This document shows positions 27,923 to 36,134 of a stretch of 54,817 nt of DNA, piece after piece. Within the stretch, counting starts at the first letter, position 1. Each line of letters starts with the position of its first letter. A model generated the notes under the pieces. It saw nothing but the letters and a program-made list of their open reading frames with translations, was not told the origin of the DNA and did no database searches. Origin of the DNA: Pseudomonas sp. NFR16 (lineage in GTDB: Bacteria; Pseudomonadota; Gammaproteobacteria; Pseudomonadales; Pseudomonadaceae); the NCBI RefSeq assembly GCF_900108875.1, contig NZ_FNYJ01000002.1:104341-159157 (forward strand), given 5' to 3'. Both the position numbers and the translations under genes were made by a program.

Positions 27923-27947
27923 AGGCCAGCCTTGTTGCTGGCCTTTT
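27923..27947 (+). terminator. terminator of ohrR
   Basis: Stem AGGCCAGC/GCTGGCCTT with a 6-nt loop and a TTTTCATTT tail, 20 nt after the ohrR stop. Confidence 0.85.
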
Positions 27948-27976
27948 CATTTACGCCAGACCCTGCCGCAGATTTC

Positions 27977-28060
27977 TGTAGGAGCGCGCTTGCCCGCGAA
28001 ACATCCGTGCAGATATCGGGAGGGTGCCTGCATGAATGCGTTCGCGGGCAGCGCGCTCCA
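27977..28060. repeat. REP inverted pair
   Basis: TGTAGGAGCGCGCTTGCCCG and an inverted, slightly degenerate partner TTCGCGGGCAGCGCGCTCCA flank about 38 nt, between the ohrR terminator and the ohr promoter. Confidence 0.85.
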
Positions 28061-28263
28061 ATAGATCGGGTGGCGATAGCGCGGTGGCGACACCACTTTG
28101 TGGCACCTATGGATCGAAGGGTCCTTTCGATGGCAGGCAGGACCGCTAAAAACCTCGACCTTGCGAGAAAAATCTTACTGAAAATAAATACATATTTTTC
28201 AATGAGTTAAATCAGAAATAATCGGTTGAGCGCGGTTTTGCTGAAAAATCTCGAAAATTTATC

Positions 28264-28331
28264 TTGCGCACTAATCATTAGCGCATTACATTTCATCTCA
28301 CTTGCTTAGCGCACAAACTTTTAGCGCTAAA
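28264..28331 (+). promoter_or_regulatory. ohr promoter with embedded OhrR operators
   Basis: TTGCGC (28264-28269) and TACATT (28287-28292) are spaced 17 nt. The palindrome GCGCACTAATCATTAGCGC (28266-28284) fills the spacer. A perfect 12-bp palindrome TTTAGCGCTAAA (28320-28331) and a half-site TTAGCGCA (28306-28313) lie just downstream. Occupation of these sites would block RNA polymerase, as expected for OhrR. The DNA from 28150 is AT-rich. Confidence 0.65.
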
Positions 28332-28373
28332 CATAACCGGCTCAAGCCAACATCATTCAAGTGAGGAAATATC

Positions 28374-28793
28374 ATGAAAGCGCTCTATACCGCAGTTGCA
28401 ACCGCTACCGGTGGCCGTGATGGCCGTGCTGTTTCCAGCGACAAGATTCTCGACGTGAAACTGGCCACTCCGAAAGAACTGGGCGGCGCTGGCGGTGAAG
28501 CCACCAACCCTGAGCAACTGTTCGCTGCCGGCTACTCGGCCTGCTTCATCGGCGCGCTGAAATTCGTCGCCGGTCAGAGCAAACGCAGCATCCCTGCCGA
28601 CGCCTCGATCACTGCCCACGTTGGCATCGGTCAGATCCCTGGCGGCTTCGGTCTGGACATCGATCTGCACATCAGCCTGCCTGGCCTGGAACAAGCCGAC
28701 GCTCAAGCGCTGGTCGACGCCGCTCACCAGGTCTGCCCGTACTCGAACGCCACCCGCGGCAACGTTGACGTTCGCCTGCACGTGACCGTCTGA
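28374..28793 (+). CDS. ohr: organic hydroperoxide resistance protein Ohr
   Basis: 139 aa, full length. The OsmC/Ohr fold has its two active-site cysteines, Cys57 in GYSACFIGA and Cys121 in HQVCPYSNATRGN, plus the conserved Arg in the N-terminal segment. It reduces fatty-acid and other organic hydroperoxides in the cytoplasm using lipoylated proteins. RBS GTGAGGA lies upstream. It is followed after 25 nt by a periplasmic hydrolase gene with a strong RBS, so the two form an operon under the OhrR-type palindromes. Confidence 0.95.
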   Translation: MKALYTAVATATGGRDGRAVSSDKILDVKLATPKELGGAGGEATNPEQLFAAGYSACFIGALKFVAGQSKRSIPADASITAHVGIGQIPGGFGLDIDLHISLPGLEQADAQALVDAAHQVCPYSNATRGNVDVRLHVTV

Positions 28794-28818
28794 CACCTCG
28801 ACCAGGAAGGAGAAGAAC

Positions 28819-29838
28819 ATGAACACATTTGGCAAGATTCTGGCGGGCTCGCTTCTCGCACTGTCCATCGGCAACGCGTTTGCGGCGACCGACAGCGGCG
28901 TCGAGCACAACACTCAGGCATTCCTCGACGCGCTGAACTCGGGCGGCGGCAAGCCGATCGAACAGCTTTCGCCCAAGGATGCACGGGCCGTACTGACTGG
29001 CGCCCAGGCGGGAGTCAAGCTGACACTGCCCAAAGCCGATGTCAGCCAGAAGACCATCTCGGCCGACGGCCAGAACATCAGCCTGACCATCGTGCGTCCG
29101 GCTGGCGTAAAAGGCACGTTGCCGGTGTTCATGTTCTTCCACGGCGGCGGCTGGGTGCTGGGCGATTACCCGACCCACGAGCGTCTGGTGCGGGATCTGG
29201 TCGAGGGTTCGGGGGCAGTGGCGGTATTCGTGAACTACACGCCGTCGCCTGAAGCGCACTACCCAACCGCGATCAACCAGGCCTACGCGGCCACCAAATG
29301 GGTGGCTGAGCACGGCAAGGAGATCAACGTCGATGGCAAGCGTCTGGCCGTGGCCGGCAACAGCGTCGGTGGCAACATGGCGGCCGTCGTCAGCCTGATG
29401 GCCAAAGACAAGGGCACGCCGGCCATTCGTTATCAGGTGCTGCTGTGGCCGGTAACCGACGCCAACTTCGACACCGGTTCGTATGACCAGTTTGCCGAGG
29501 GGCACTTCCTCACCCGCAACATGATGAAGTGGTTCTGGGACAACTACACCACCGATCCGAAGCAGCGCGCCGAGATTTACGCTTCACCGCTGCGCGCCAC
29601 ACTGGATCAGCTCAAAGGCCTGCCCCCTGCTCTGGTGCAGACTGCCGGTGCCGACGTGCTGCGTGACGAAGGCGAAGCGTATGCCCGCAAACTGGATCAG
29701 GCTGGCGTTCCGGTCACCGCCGTGCGCTACAACGGCATGATCCACGACTACGGTCTGCTCAACGTGGTCAGCCAGGTGCCGGAAGTGCGCTCGGCGATGT
29801 TGCAGGCGTCGCAAGAGTTGAAGGTTCATCTGAAGTAA
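28819..29838 (+). CDS. periplasmic alpha/beta hydrolase, hormone-sensitive-lipase family
   Basis: 339 aa. A signal peptide (1-22, ending AFA/AT) directs export. The HSL-family oxyanion motif HGGGW is at 108-112 and the nucleophile elbow GNSVG has Ser182. Asp in ADVLRDEG and His in MIHDYG complete the triad. These are esterases or lactonases for short acyl esters. Its RBS (AAGGAG, 25 nt after the ohr stop) and spacing place it in the ohr operon, so it is probably induced by organic peroxides. That is inferred; no peroxide-related role is known to me. A REP pair follows. Confidence 0.88.
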   Translation: MNTFGKILAGSLLALSIGNAFAATDSGVEHNTQAFLDALNSGGGKPIEQLSPKDARAVLTGAQAGVKLTLPKADVSQKTISADGQNISLTIVRPAGVKGTLPVFMFFHGGGWVLGDYPTHERLVRDLVEGSGAVAVFVNYTPSPEAHYPTAINQAYAATKWVAEHGKEINVDGKRLAVAGNSVGGNMAAVVSLMAKDKGTPAIRYQVLLWPVTDANFDTGSYDQFAEGHFLTRNMMKWFWDNYTTDPKQRAEIYASPLRATLDQLKGLPPALVQTAGADVLRDEGEAYARKLDQAGVPVTAVRYNGMIHDYGLLNVVSQVPEVRSAMLQASQELKVHLK

Positions 29839-29881
29839 AAAAGATGTCAGCCGGATAGATCTGCATCGATCGATCCGGCCT

Positions 29882-29948
29882 CATCGCGAGCAAGCTCACT
29901 CCTACAGATCACTGCGCTCCCACTGTAGGAGTGAGCTTGCTCGCGATG
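29882..29948. repeat. perfect REP inverted pair
   Basis: Two 26-nt arms (29882-29907 and 29923-29948) are exact inverses, of the GTAGGAGTGAGCTTGCTCGC variant, around a 15-nt loop. It sits 43 nt after the hydrolase gene and may stabilise the ohr-operon mRNA 3' end. Confidence 0.92.
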
Positions 29949-30026
29949 AGGCCGGTGTGTTCAACACGACTCAGTGACCAGAGAAGAACGCCATGAACGG
30001 GTAACCGAACAAAACCATCGCCCACA

Positions 30027-30056
30027 AAAAAGCCCGACTCAATGGTCGGGCTTTTT
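30027..30056 (-). terminator. terminator of efp
   Basis: Stem AAAAAGCCCGAC/GTCGGGCTTTTT with a 6-nt loop, 27 nt past the efp stop; symmetrical A/T tails allow bidirectional use. Confidence 0.93.
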
Positions 30057-30082
30057 CGTGTGTAGCGTTACGCGAGCAGTGC

Positions 30083-30652
30083 TTACTTGGCACGGCCTTT
30101 GTAGGAACCGCCTTCACGGGTATCGATCTCGATCATGTCGCCGATTTCGATGAAGTCAGCCACGCTCAGCTCGGTGCCGTTTTTCAGCTTGGCTGGTTTC
30201 ATGACTTTGCCCGAAGTGTCGCCGCGAGCGGAACCTTCGGTGTAGTCGATCTGACGCACGATGGTGGTCGGCAGTTCTACGGAAACCAGACGGCCTTCGA
30301 AGAAAACGGCTTCGCAGACGTCGGTCATGCCTTCTTCAATGAAAGGCAGAACGCTTTCGATGTCTTCGGCGTTCAGTTCGTACATGGTGTAGTCAGTGGT
30401 GTCCATGAACGTGTAGGAGTCGCCGCTGATGAAAGACAGGGTGGCTTCTTTACGGTCCAGGATCACGTCGTCCAGCTTGTCGTCGGCGCTGTAGACGGTT
30501 TCAGTCTTGTAGCCGGTCAGCAGGTTCTTCAGCTTGGTCTTCATGATCGCGCTGTTACGACCGGACTTGGTGAATTCAGCTTTCTGAACCAGCCAAGGAT
30601 CGTTGTCGATACGGATCACGGTACCGGGTTTAAGCTCTTTACCAGTTTTCAT
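30083..30652 (-). CDS. efp: translation elongation factor P
   Basis: 189 aa with the three OB-like domains of EF-P. The tip loop in domain I reads KSGRNSA, placing Arg at position 32, the residue rhamnosylated by EarP in pseudomonads; lysine-type EF-P has Lys at the equivalent position. It relieves ribosome stalling at polyproline stretches. It lies downstream of earP on the same strand with 87 nt between them that contain a 17-bp hairpin. The RBS is weak (GGAT). A strong terminator follows. Confidence 0.97.
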   Translation of the reverse strand: MKTGKELKPGTVIRIDNDPWLVQKAEFTKSGRNSAIMKTKLKNLLTGYKTETVYSADDKLDDVILDRKEATLSFISGDSYTFMDTTDYTMYELNAEDIESVLPFIEEGMTDVCEAVFFEGRLVSVELPTTIVRQIDYTEGSARGDTSGKVMKPAKLKNGTELSVADFIEIGDMIEIDTREGGSYKGRAK

Positions 30653-30685
30653 TACGAATATCCGAATTTGGATGGAAGTACTTTC

Positions 30686-30724
30686 TAAGCCCTGTACGAA
30701 AAGCCACTTTTCGTACAGGGCTTA
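30686..30724 (-). other. 17-bp perfect inverted repeat between earP and efp
   Basis: TAAGCCCTGTACGAAAA (30686-30702) and its exact inverse (30708-30724) enclose a 5-nt loop. No U-tract follows on either strand. In an earP-efp transcript it would form a very stable stem, ending 33 nt before the efp start. It could be a partial terminator, an RNase-processing site that separates the two messages, or a protein-binding site. Confidence 0.7.
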
Positions 30725-30739
30725 ATACAAGGCCGCGTA

Positions 30740-31888
30740 TCATATCCAATTTCGGTAAAAGTGTACCAGCGCAGTCGTCAGATCATCCTGCAAGGCCTGT
30801 TCCAGACACCACCGTTGCGCATGCCGGGACAGTTCGGCGCGATGCGCCTGCAGGGTTGTCCAGCTGGCCGCCATGTCCTGCCCTGCGTTCCAGTTGCGCC
30901 AGACATCGGTCAGCGCCTGGGCCGCGTCTGTGGATAACCCGGCCAGATACAGCTCCAGAAACGCATCGAGCTTGGCCCAGTGAGCGTCGTCGTCCTGCTC
31001 GTAGATGTGCCAGATCAGCGGCCGACCGGCCCACTGCGCACGCACGAAAGAATCTTCGCCGCGCACCACGTTGAAATCGCAGCACCACAGCAGCAGGTCG
31101 TAATCCTCCTGACGCACGAACGGCAGCACCTGAATGGTCAGGGCATTGCGCTGGTTCAGGTCGCCGGCCTTGAGCTCATCGACCGCAAGCCAGCGCTGGA
31201 CATCGCCCAGAATCCGCCCTTCCGGCACCAACAGGTGGGTTTTACGCTCAGCGAACGCCAGACAGTCCAGCCAAGAGCCAAGCCCTGCGTGCTCGTAGGC
31301 AAACAGCGAGATCAACTGCGTCGGCGTCTGTGTGGCGTCGTGTTCCGGGTGAACGCCCAGCCGGGTGAGAAATGCCTGCCGCGCGGCCGGATCCTGCTCG
31401 AAGGCATGGCGCCGGTCGATCAACCCGGCTTCGCGCAACAAGCCGCCGGTGGTGCTCCGAAAGCCCGGAAAGAAGAAGAACTTCTGGATGCCGCTGGACT
31501 GCAGCGAAGGCAACCCATGGCAGCCGGTCACCCACTCTTCAGCGCTCAGGTATTCGAGGTTCAGCCAAAGCGGGCGTGGCGTACGTGCTTTCATGGCGTC
31601 GATGTAAGCCGGCGGCAGATGACAGGCGAACGCTTCGATCACGACGTCGGCAGGCTCGGCAGCTCGCCAGTCCTTCGGCCAGAAACACACGTTGACGCCG
31701 TCGTGCCATTGTTGCGGCGCCTGCGGGTCGGCAGCAGGACACAGACGGGCGAACGCCGTCAGGTCGTCCACCCAAAGACGCACGTCCATGCCGTGCTCGG
31801 CGACCAGTTGACGGGCCAGACGAAAGGTCACGCCGACGTCGCCGAAGTTATCCACAACGGTGCAGAAAATATCCCAAGAGGCTTTCAT
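30740..31888 (-). CDS. earP: EF-P arginine rhamnosyltransferase EarP
   Basis: 382 aa, GT-B fold family DUF2331 (GT104). The N-terminal acceptor-side residues Asp13 and Asp17 are in TVVDNFGDVGVTFRLARQL, and the nucleotide-sugar site includes FVRQEDYDLLLWCCDFNVVRGEDSF near 275-300. It transfers rhamnose from dTDP-rhamnose to Arg32 of EF-P, the residue present in the adjacent efp product. The gene is upstream of efp on the same strand and divergent from the small membrane protein gene. Confidence 0.96.
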   Translation of the reverse strand: MKASWDIFCTVVDNFGDVGVTFRLARQLVAEHGMDVRLWVDDLTAFARLCPAADPQAPQQWHDGVNVCFWPKDWRAAEPADVVIEAFACHLPPAYIDAMKARTPRPLWLNLEYLSAEEWVTGCHGLPSLQSSGIQKFFFFPGFRSTTGGLLREAGLIDRRHAFEQDPAARQAFLTRLGVHPEHDATQTPTQLISLFAYEHAGLGSWLDCLAFAERKTHLLVPEGRILGDVQRWLAVDELKAGDLNQRNALTIQVLPFVRQEDYDLLLWCCDFNVVRGEDSFVRAQWAGRPLIWHIYEQDDDAHWAKLDAFLELYLAGLSTDAAQALTDVWRNWNAGQDMAASWTTLQAHRAELSRHAQRWCLEQALQDDLTTALVHFYRNWI

Positions 31889-32003
31889 CCCGATCCCCTG
31901 AGGATGTTCAAAAAAGCGAATTGTCCTTCATAACGGCGAAGAATCTCCAGCCCCGGTCGTGCGACAATTCCGCCATCGACACTGCGCAAGCCCGGAGTCT
32001 GCC

Positions 32004-32399
32004 ATGTACGTCAACCGTCGCGAATTGTCCGTTACCCTCCATCCATTGAAGCTCGTGCTGTCCATTGCTGCCGGGATCTGGCTGGGTTTTCTCGCCGTGC
32101 TGCTGACGGCCTGGCTGGTCTACAACGCATTACCGGCCGAGCAGACCCAGGCACTGAAGAACACCGCCAGCGAGTTGACGACCCCGCCAGCCGCCAAAGC
32201 AAATCCCGAAAGCGACAATCCGATGTTCGATCAATACCGGCAGATCCTGCGCGAAGGCGAAGCGCGGCAGGCCGAACAAGTCGAACAGGCCGAGCGGCAG
32301 CGCAACTTCAATGGCCCGAAATGCCAGTTCTGGATGCAGCAGAACCAGACCGCGCCCAGCGAGAAGAGCCGTGCGGCGATCTATCAGTTCTGCGGCTGA
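32004..32399 (+). CDS. small single-pass membrane protein, unknown
   Basis: 131 aa from the ATG at 32004 (GGAG, 6 nt spacing). One membrane helix spans about 14-40 (LKLVLSIAAGIWLGFLAVLLTAWLVY). A Gln/Glu-rich segment (REGEARQAEQVEQAERQR) follows, then a C-terminal tail with two cysteines (GPKCQFWMQQ, YQFCG) that could pair outside the inner membrane. I recognise no named family. It is divergent from earP and precedes the GreAB-like gene by 26 nt, probably in one operon. Confidence 0.7.
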   Translation: MYVNRRELSVTLHPLKLVLSIAAGIWLGFLAVLLTAWLVYNALPAEQTQALKNTASELTTPPAAKANPESDNPMFDQYRQILREGEARQAEQVEQAERQRNFNGPKCQFWMQQNQTAPSEKSRAAIYQFCG

Positions 32400-32425
32400 A
32401 CCCTTTGACGAGACACGCCATCTTC

Positions 32426-32908
32426 ATGAACAAGCCACGGGTCCTGCAGCGGATCATCGAAACACTGGAAATCGATCTCGACGTCGCCATTCGCGCCGCG
32501 CAGACGGCCTACGAAACCGCGACGCATGAAGAGAACATCGCCGAAAACAAGTACGACACGCTGGGGCTGGAGGCGTCGTATCTGGCGGCCGGCCAGGCGC
32601 GCCGGGTCGGGGAAATACGTCAGTCGCTCACGCAGTACCGCAACCTCACGCTCAAGCCTTTCGATGAGCAGCGCGGCATTCAGTCAGGCGACCTGATCGT
32701 GCTGGAATCGGCGAGCGGTGTCGCCCGGCAGTTGTTTCTCGGGCCGGATGCCGCGGGGCTGAAAGTCAGCGTGGACGAAGGCCTGATCACGGTAATCACC
32801 GCCAGAGCCCCGCTCGGCCAGACGCTGTTGGGCAAGTTCGACGGCGATGAGGTCGAGATCGTTGTCAACGGCAGCCGGCAATCGTTCGAGATCGTGCAGG
32901 TGGTGTGA
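32426..32908 (+). CDS. GreA/GreB-family C-terminal-domain protein
   Basis: 160 aa from the ATG at 32426. An N-terminal helical region (about 1-75) with alternating charges resembles the Gre coiled coil. A C-terminal FKBP-like domain follows, with SGDLIVLESASGVARQLFL, VITARAPLGQTLLGKFDGDEV and EIVVNG. The acidic tip residues that make GreA/B cleavage-competent are not evident, so it may bind RNA polymerase without the cleavage activity, as Rnk and other Gre-like proteins do. It follows the small membrane protein gene by 26 nt. Confidence 0.75.
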   Translation: MNKPRVLQRIIETLEIDLDVAIRAAQTAYETATHEENIAENKYDTLGLEASYLAAGQARRVGEIRQSLTQYRNLTLKPFDEQRGIQSGDLIVLESASGVARQLFLGPDAAGLKVSVDEGLITVITARAPLGQTLLGKFDGDEVEIVVNGSRQSFEIVQVV

Positions 32909-33028
32909 TCCGTTGATCCATTGCAGGGTTGAAGGGGTCGACTTTTTGTGGGTAAGGTGCGGGGTCGCACCATAAAGGTGAACCCGGATATGGAGCCGGG
33001 CACAAGGATTCAACCAAGGAGATATTTC

Positions 33029-33235
33029 ATGACGAACGTCATCACTTTCCCTGACGCCCATGAACGTGATCGCCTCAAGTCCAGTGACCACCAAGGGTTG
33101 AGATACCTGAACAAGAAAGAGCGACAACTGATCGATCGCCTGCGCATGACCAGTCACGCGGGTCGCCAGTACGTCTACGACTACGCCAATATCATGCATC
33201 GGTCCAAGCCGTTGTACCCCGATCCGGTGGACTGA
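33029..33235 (+). CDS. small conserved-looking hypothetical protein
   Basis: 68 aa with a strong RBS (AAGGAG, 8 nt before the ATG at 33029). The protein is hydrophilic and basic in the middle (LNKKERQLIDRLRMTSHAG), ending YANIMHRSKPLYPDPVD. It has no membrane segment or cysteine. The RBS and GC-rich codon pattern support a real gene; I do not recognise the family. It lies 120 nt after the GreAB-like gene. Confidence 0.6.
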   Translation: MTNVITFPDAHERDRLKSSDHQGLRYLNKKERQLIDRLRMTSHAGRQYVYDYANIMHRSKPLYPDPVD

Positions 33236-33362
33236 CGCTCGGCTTTCACGCCTGCGGGTACGAACGTGCCCGCGCAACCTCGCTGCCACCGTCACGGGCT
33301 ACGCCAAATCCCGGGCATTCGGGCCTATAGTGGGCATCTGTTTTTGCCCTCAGGAAACCACC

Positions 33363-33923
33363 ATGCCCGTTGCCCCGACTGAACCCGTCAACCCGGACGC
33401 CGCCGCCCTGGCCGCCTCGCGACCTGTCGACCATCTGCGTTTTCATAAAGGTCATGCGCACCTCGCACCCACGTTCGGCAACGATGCGTTCGCGCTGAAA
33501 GCCGAGGCCTTCGCGCGCTTTTTCGGCACGCCGACGTTTCTGGGCGCGCAGACGCTCATTGTGCTGCTGTGGGTTGGCGCCAACCTGAGCGGCCTGGTGA
33601 CGTTCGACGTTTATCCCTTCATCCTGCTCAACCTGGCGTTCAGCCTGCAGTCGGCTTATGCCGCGCCACTGATCCTGCTTGCCCAGACGCGCCAGGCCGC
33701 TCGCGACAAAGCCAGTTCCGATGCCGACGCGCAGCACCGCGAAGCGCTCGCCGTAGCCAATGAAGAACGCATGGCGCGGGCGGCGCAAAACACCGCGCAG
33801 ATGCTGGAATTACTGGAGCAGAACACGCGCCTGACCGAAATGACCAAGCTGCTGACGGAGCGGGTCGAAGCGCTGACGGCCGACATGCACAAGCATTTCG
33901 TCAAGAAGGACGGGCATGCCTGA
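33363..33923 (+). CDS. DUF1003 membrane protein
   Basis: 186 aa from the ATG at 33363 (AGGA upstream). Two membrane helices (about 58-75 and 82-103) carry the DUF1003 signature FDVYPFILLNLAFSLQSAY. The long C-terminal part is a charged coiled coil (about 110-180) with RQAARDKASSDADAQHRE and LLEQNTRLTEMTKLLTERVE. The family's function is unknown. A TATAGT box lies about 30 nt before the start. The following 234 nt have no gene; an inverted TTATG/CATAA motif occurs near 34096. Confidence 0.85.
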   Translation: MPVAPTEPVNPDAAALAASRPVDHLRFHKGHAHLAPTFGNDAFALKAEAFARFFGTPTFLGAQTLIVLLWVGANLSGLVTFDVYPFILLNLAFSLQSAYAAPLILLAQTRQAARDKASSDADAQHREALAVANEERMARAAQNTAQMLELLEQNTRLTEMTKLLTERVEALTADMHKHFVKKDGHA

Positions 33924-34157
33924 GCGGCCCGCCAGTCGACGACTGGAGCGCGGCGATCCCACGACTGCGCTGCGCTTTATTTTGCGGTATTCACGCGTCT
34001 CTTTTCCTGCCTTACCCACTACCCTCCTCCACTGACTGAGCGCTTTAGCCACCGGTGGACATTTATGGTATTGCGGTCGTCATTGAACAGCGAGATTATG
34101 ACCATAATTTAATTCCCGCCGGCGCCCCGCCGGATGCGGCTTGCGGAGTGAATGCCC

Positions 34158-34697
34158 ATGCAAAATACCTCTCGCCAAGAGACGCTGGCCCTGTGGCTGG
34201 CGCAGGAACAGACCATCCGCGCCCGATTGGGCAAGTCCGGCAGCATGAGCCTGGCCGACGTCGCGCAACTGACGCCGCAGGCGTTCTTCGACGGTATCGG
34301 TAACGGTGAGCTGCCGCACCCGCCCATTGGCGAGCTGATGGATTTCGTGCCGATCGAGTGGTCGCCCGGCAGTTTCGTTTTTCAGGGCACGCCCGGGCCG
34401 CAGCACTACAACCCGCTGGGCATCGTGCACGGCGGCTATGCAGCCACGCTGCTTGACTCGTGCATGGGTTGTTCGGTGCATACCCGCCTGCAACAAGGCC
34501 AGGGCTACACGACCCTCGATCTGCGCATCAGCTACGTTCGGGCGCTCACCGACAAGACCGGACCGATCCGCGCCGAGGGCACTGTGGTGCATCTCGGGCG
34601 CTCCACGGCGCTGGCCGAGGGCCGGATTTACGACGTCGATGGCCGTCTTTACGCCACCGGCACCACCACCTGCATGATCCTTGATATGAACCGCTGA
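34158..34697 (+). CDS. PaaI-family hotdog-fold acyl-CoA thioesterase
   Basis: 179 aa from the ATG at 34158, preferred over the ATG at 34152 because GGAG lies 9 nt upstream rather than 3. The hotdog core shows HYNPLGIVHGGYAATLLDSC near 82-102, the active-site region of PaaI/YigI-like thioesterases, and LDLRISYVRAL near 120. It should hydrolyse aryl- or acyl-CoA esters in the cytoplasm. The thiolase gene begins 35 nt downstream on the same strand, so a two-gene acyl-CoA operon is likely. Confidence 0.85.
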   Translation: MQNTSRQETLALWLAQEQTIRARLGKSGSMSLADVAQLTPQAFFDGIGNGELPHPPIGELMDFVPIEWSPGSFVFQGTPGPQHYNPLGIVHGGYAATLLDSCMGCSVHTRLQQGQGYTTLDLRISYVRALTDKTGPIRAEGTVVHLGRSTALAEGRIYDVDGRLYATGTTTCMILDMNR

Positions 34698-34732
34698 TCG
34701 CCATCGACCGCCCTTAGCCCAGGAGACTTACC

Positions 34733-35875
34733 ATGCAATCCTCAGCCCCCTCCATCGTCATCGCCGGTTACGCCCGTTCGCCCTTCCACTTCGCCAAAAA
34801 AGGCGGCCTGATCAACGTGCGCCCCGATGACCTCGCCGCCCAGGTGCTCAAAGGGCTGGTCGAGAAACTCGATCTGGACCCCGGCGCGCTGGAGGACGTG
34901 ATCATGGGCTGCGCTTACCCCGAAGCCGAACAGGGCATGAATATCGCGCGGATCGCAAGCTTCCGAGCAGGCTTTCCGGACAGTCTGGGCGGCGCGACCA
35001 TCAATCGCTTCTGTGGGTCGTCGATGAGTTCGGTGCACTACGCGGCGGGTCAGATCATGCTCGGCGCGGGCGAGGCGTTTCTGTGCGCGGGCGTCGAGTC
35101 GATGACCCGCGTACCCATGGGCGGCTTCAATGTTTCACCAAACCCGACGCTGATGCAGACCCTGCCGCAGGTGTACATGCCGATGGGCCTGACCGCCGAG
35201 GAAGTCGCCAAGCGTTTCGACATCAGTCGCAGCGAGCAGGAGGCCATGGCCGTCGACTCTCACGCCAAAGCGGCCGGCGCCCGCGAGCGTGGTCTTTTCA
35301 TCGACGAAATCATCCCTGTGCAGACGCCGGAAGGCAGTGTCGGCGAGGACGGTTGCATCCGTCCCGGCACCAGCCTTGAAGGCCTGGCGGGCCTGAAGCC
35401 TGCGTTCGCCGGCAGCGTCACCGCAGGCACTGCGTCGCCGTTGACCGATGGCAGCGCGGCGGTGCTGGTGTGCACTGAAGCCTTCGCTCGCAGTCATGGG
35501 CTGGACATTCTGGCGCGGATCAAGGGCGTGGCGGTGGCGGGCTGTCCGCCCGAAATCATGGGTATGGGGCCTGTCTACGCAACCCGCAAGCTGCTGCAAC
35601 GTGCAGGCTTGAGCATCGGTGATATCGATCTGGTGGAGATCAATGAAGCCTTTGCCAGCCAGTCGATTGCCTGTGTTCGGGAACTGGGGCTGGACATGAA
35701 GAAGGTCAACCTGGATGGCGGCGCGATGGCGATGGGACATCCGTTGGGCGCCACCGGTGCGCGGATCACCGGCAAGGCGGCGTCATTGCTCAAGCGCGAA
35801 GGTGGCCGCTATGCCGTGGCGACACAGTGCATCGCCGGTGGGCAAGGCATCGCGACGTTGCTTGAGGCGGTCTGA
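34733..35875 (+). CDS. thiolase (acetyl-CoA acyltransferase)
   Basis: 380 aa. The nucleophilic Cys94 is in INRFCGSSMSS, the NEAFASQ motif near 305, GHPLGATGARI with the catalytic His near 335 and CIAGGQG with the second catalytic Cys near 368. The length and sequence fit degradative 3-ketoacyl-CoA thiolases. RBS AGGAG lies 8 nt upstream. The gene is not next to a fadB-like gene, so the substrate is open; pairing with a PaaI thioesterase suggests an auxiliary or aryl/branched acyl-CoA route. Confidence 0.9.
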   Translation: MQSSAPSIVIAGYARSPFHFAKKGGLINVRPDDLAAQVLKGLVEKLDLDPGALEDVIMGCAYPEAEQGMNIARIASFRAGFPDSLGGATINRFCGSSMSSVHYAAGQIMLGAGEAFLCAGVESMTRVPMGGFNVSPNPTLMQTLPQVYMPMGLTAEEVAKRFDISRSEQEAMAVDSHAKAAGARERGLFIDEIIPVQTPEGSVGEDGCIRPGTSLEGLAGLKPAFAGSVTAGTASPLTDGSAAVLVCTEAFARSHGLDILARIKGVAVAGCPPEIMGMGPVYATRKLLQRAGLSIGDIDLVEINEAFASQSIACVRELGLDMKKVNLDGGAMAMGHPLGATGARITGKAASLLKREGGRYAVATQCIAGGQGIATLLEAV

Positions 35876-35910
35876 TCATTCCGCCAGGTCGTTTCTCTGC
35901 GCCTGATTCA

Positions 35911-35976
35911 TTCGCGAGCAAGGTCACCCCTGTGGATGATCGCAGTCTCTTGCAGACGTGAGCTTTCTCGCGATGA
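35911..35976. repeat. degenerate REP inverted pair
   Basis: TTCGCGAGCAAGGTCACCCC and, inverted, GACGTGAGCTTTCTCGCGA retain the REP core with several mismatches. It lies between the thiolase gene and the dkgB remnant and appears older than the perfect pairs. Confidence 0.65.
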
Positions 35977-36134
35977 CGGCAGAAACATCCGCCATCGACC
36001 CATTCAGATCACTGCGCTCCACCGCATTCATGATCCCCGATCAAAAGTCCCTTTCCCGTTCTACGGTTTTTCCGCGGGGAACCAACCGGGATACTGGCCT
36101 TCAGATTTCTTACCTTTGCAATGGAGTAATCCCG

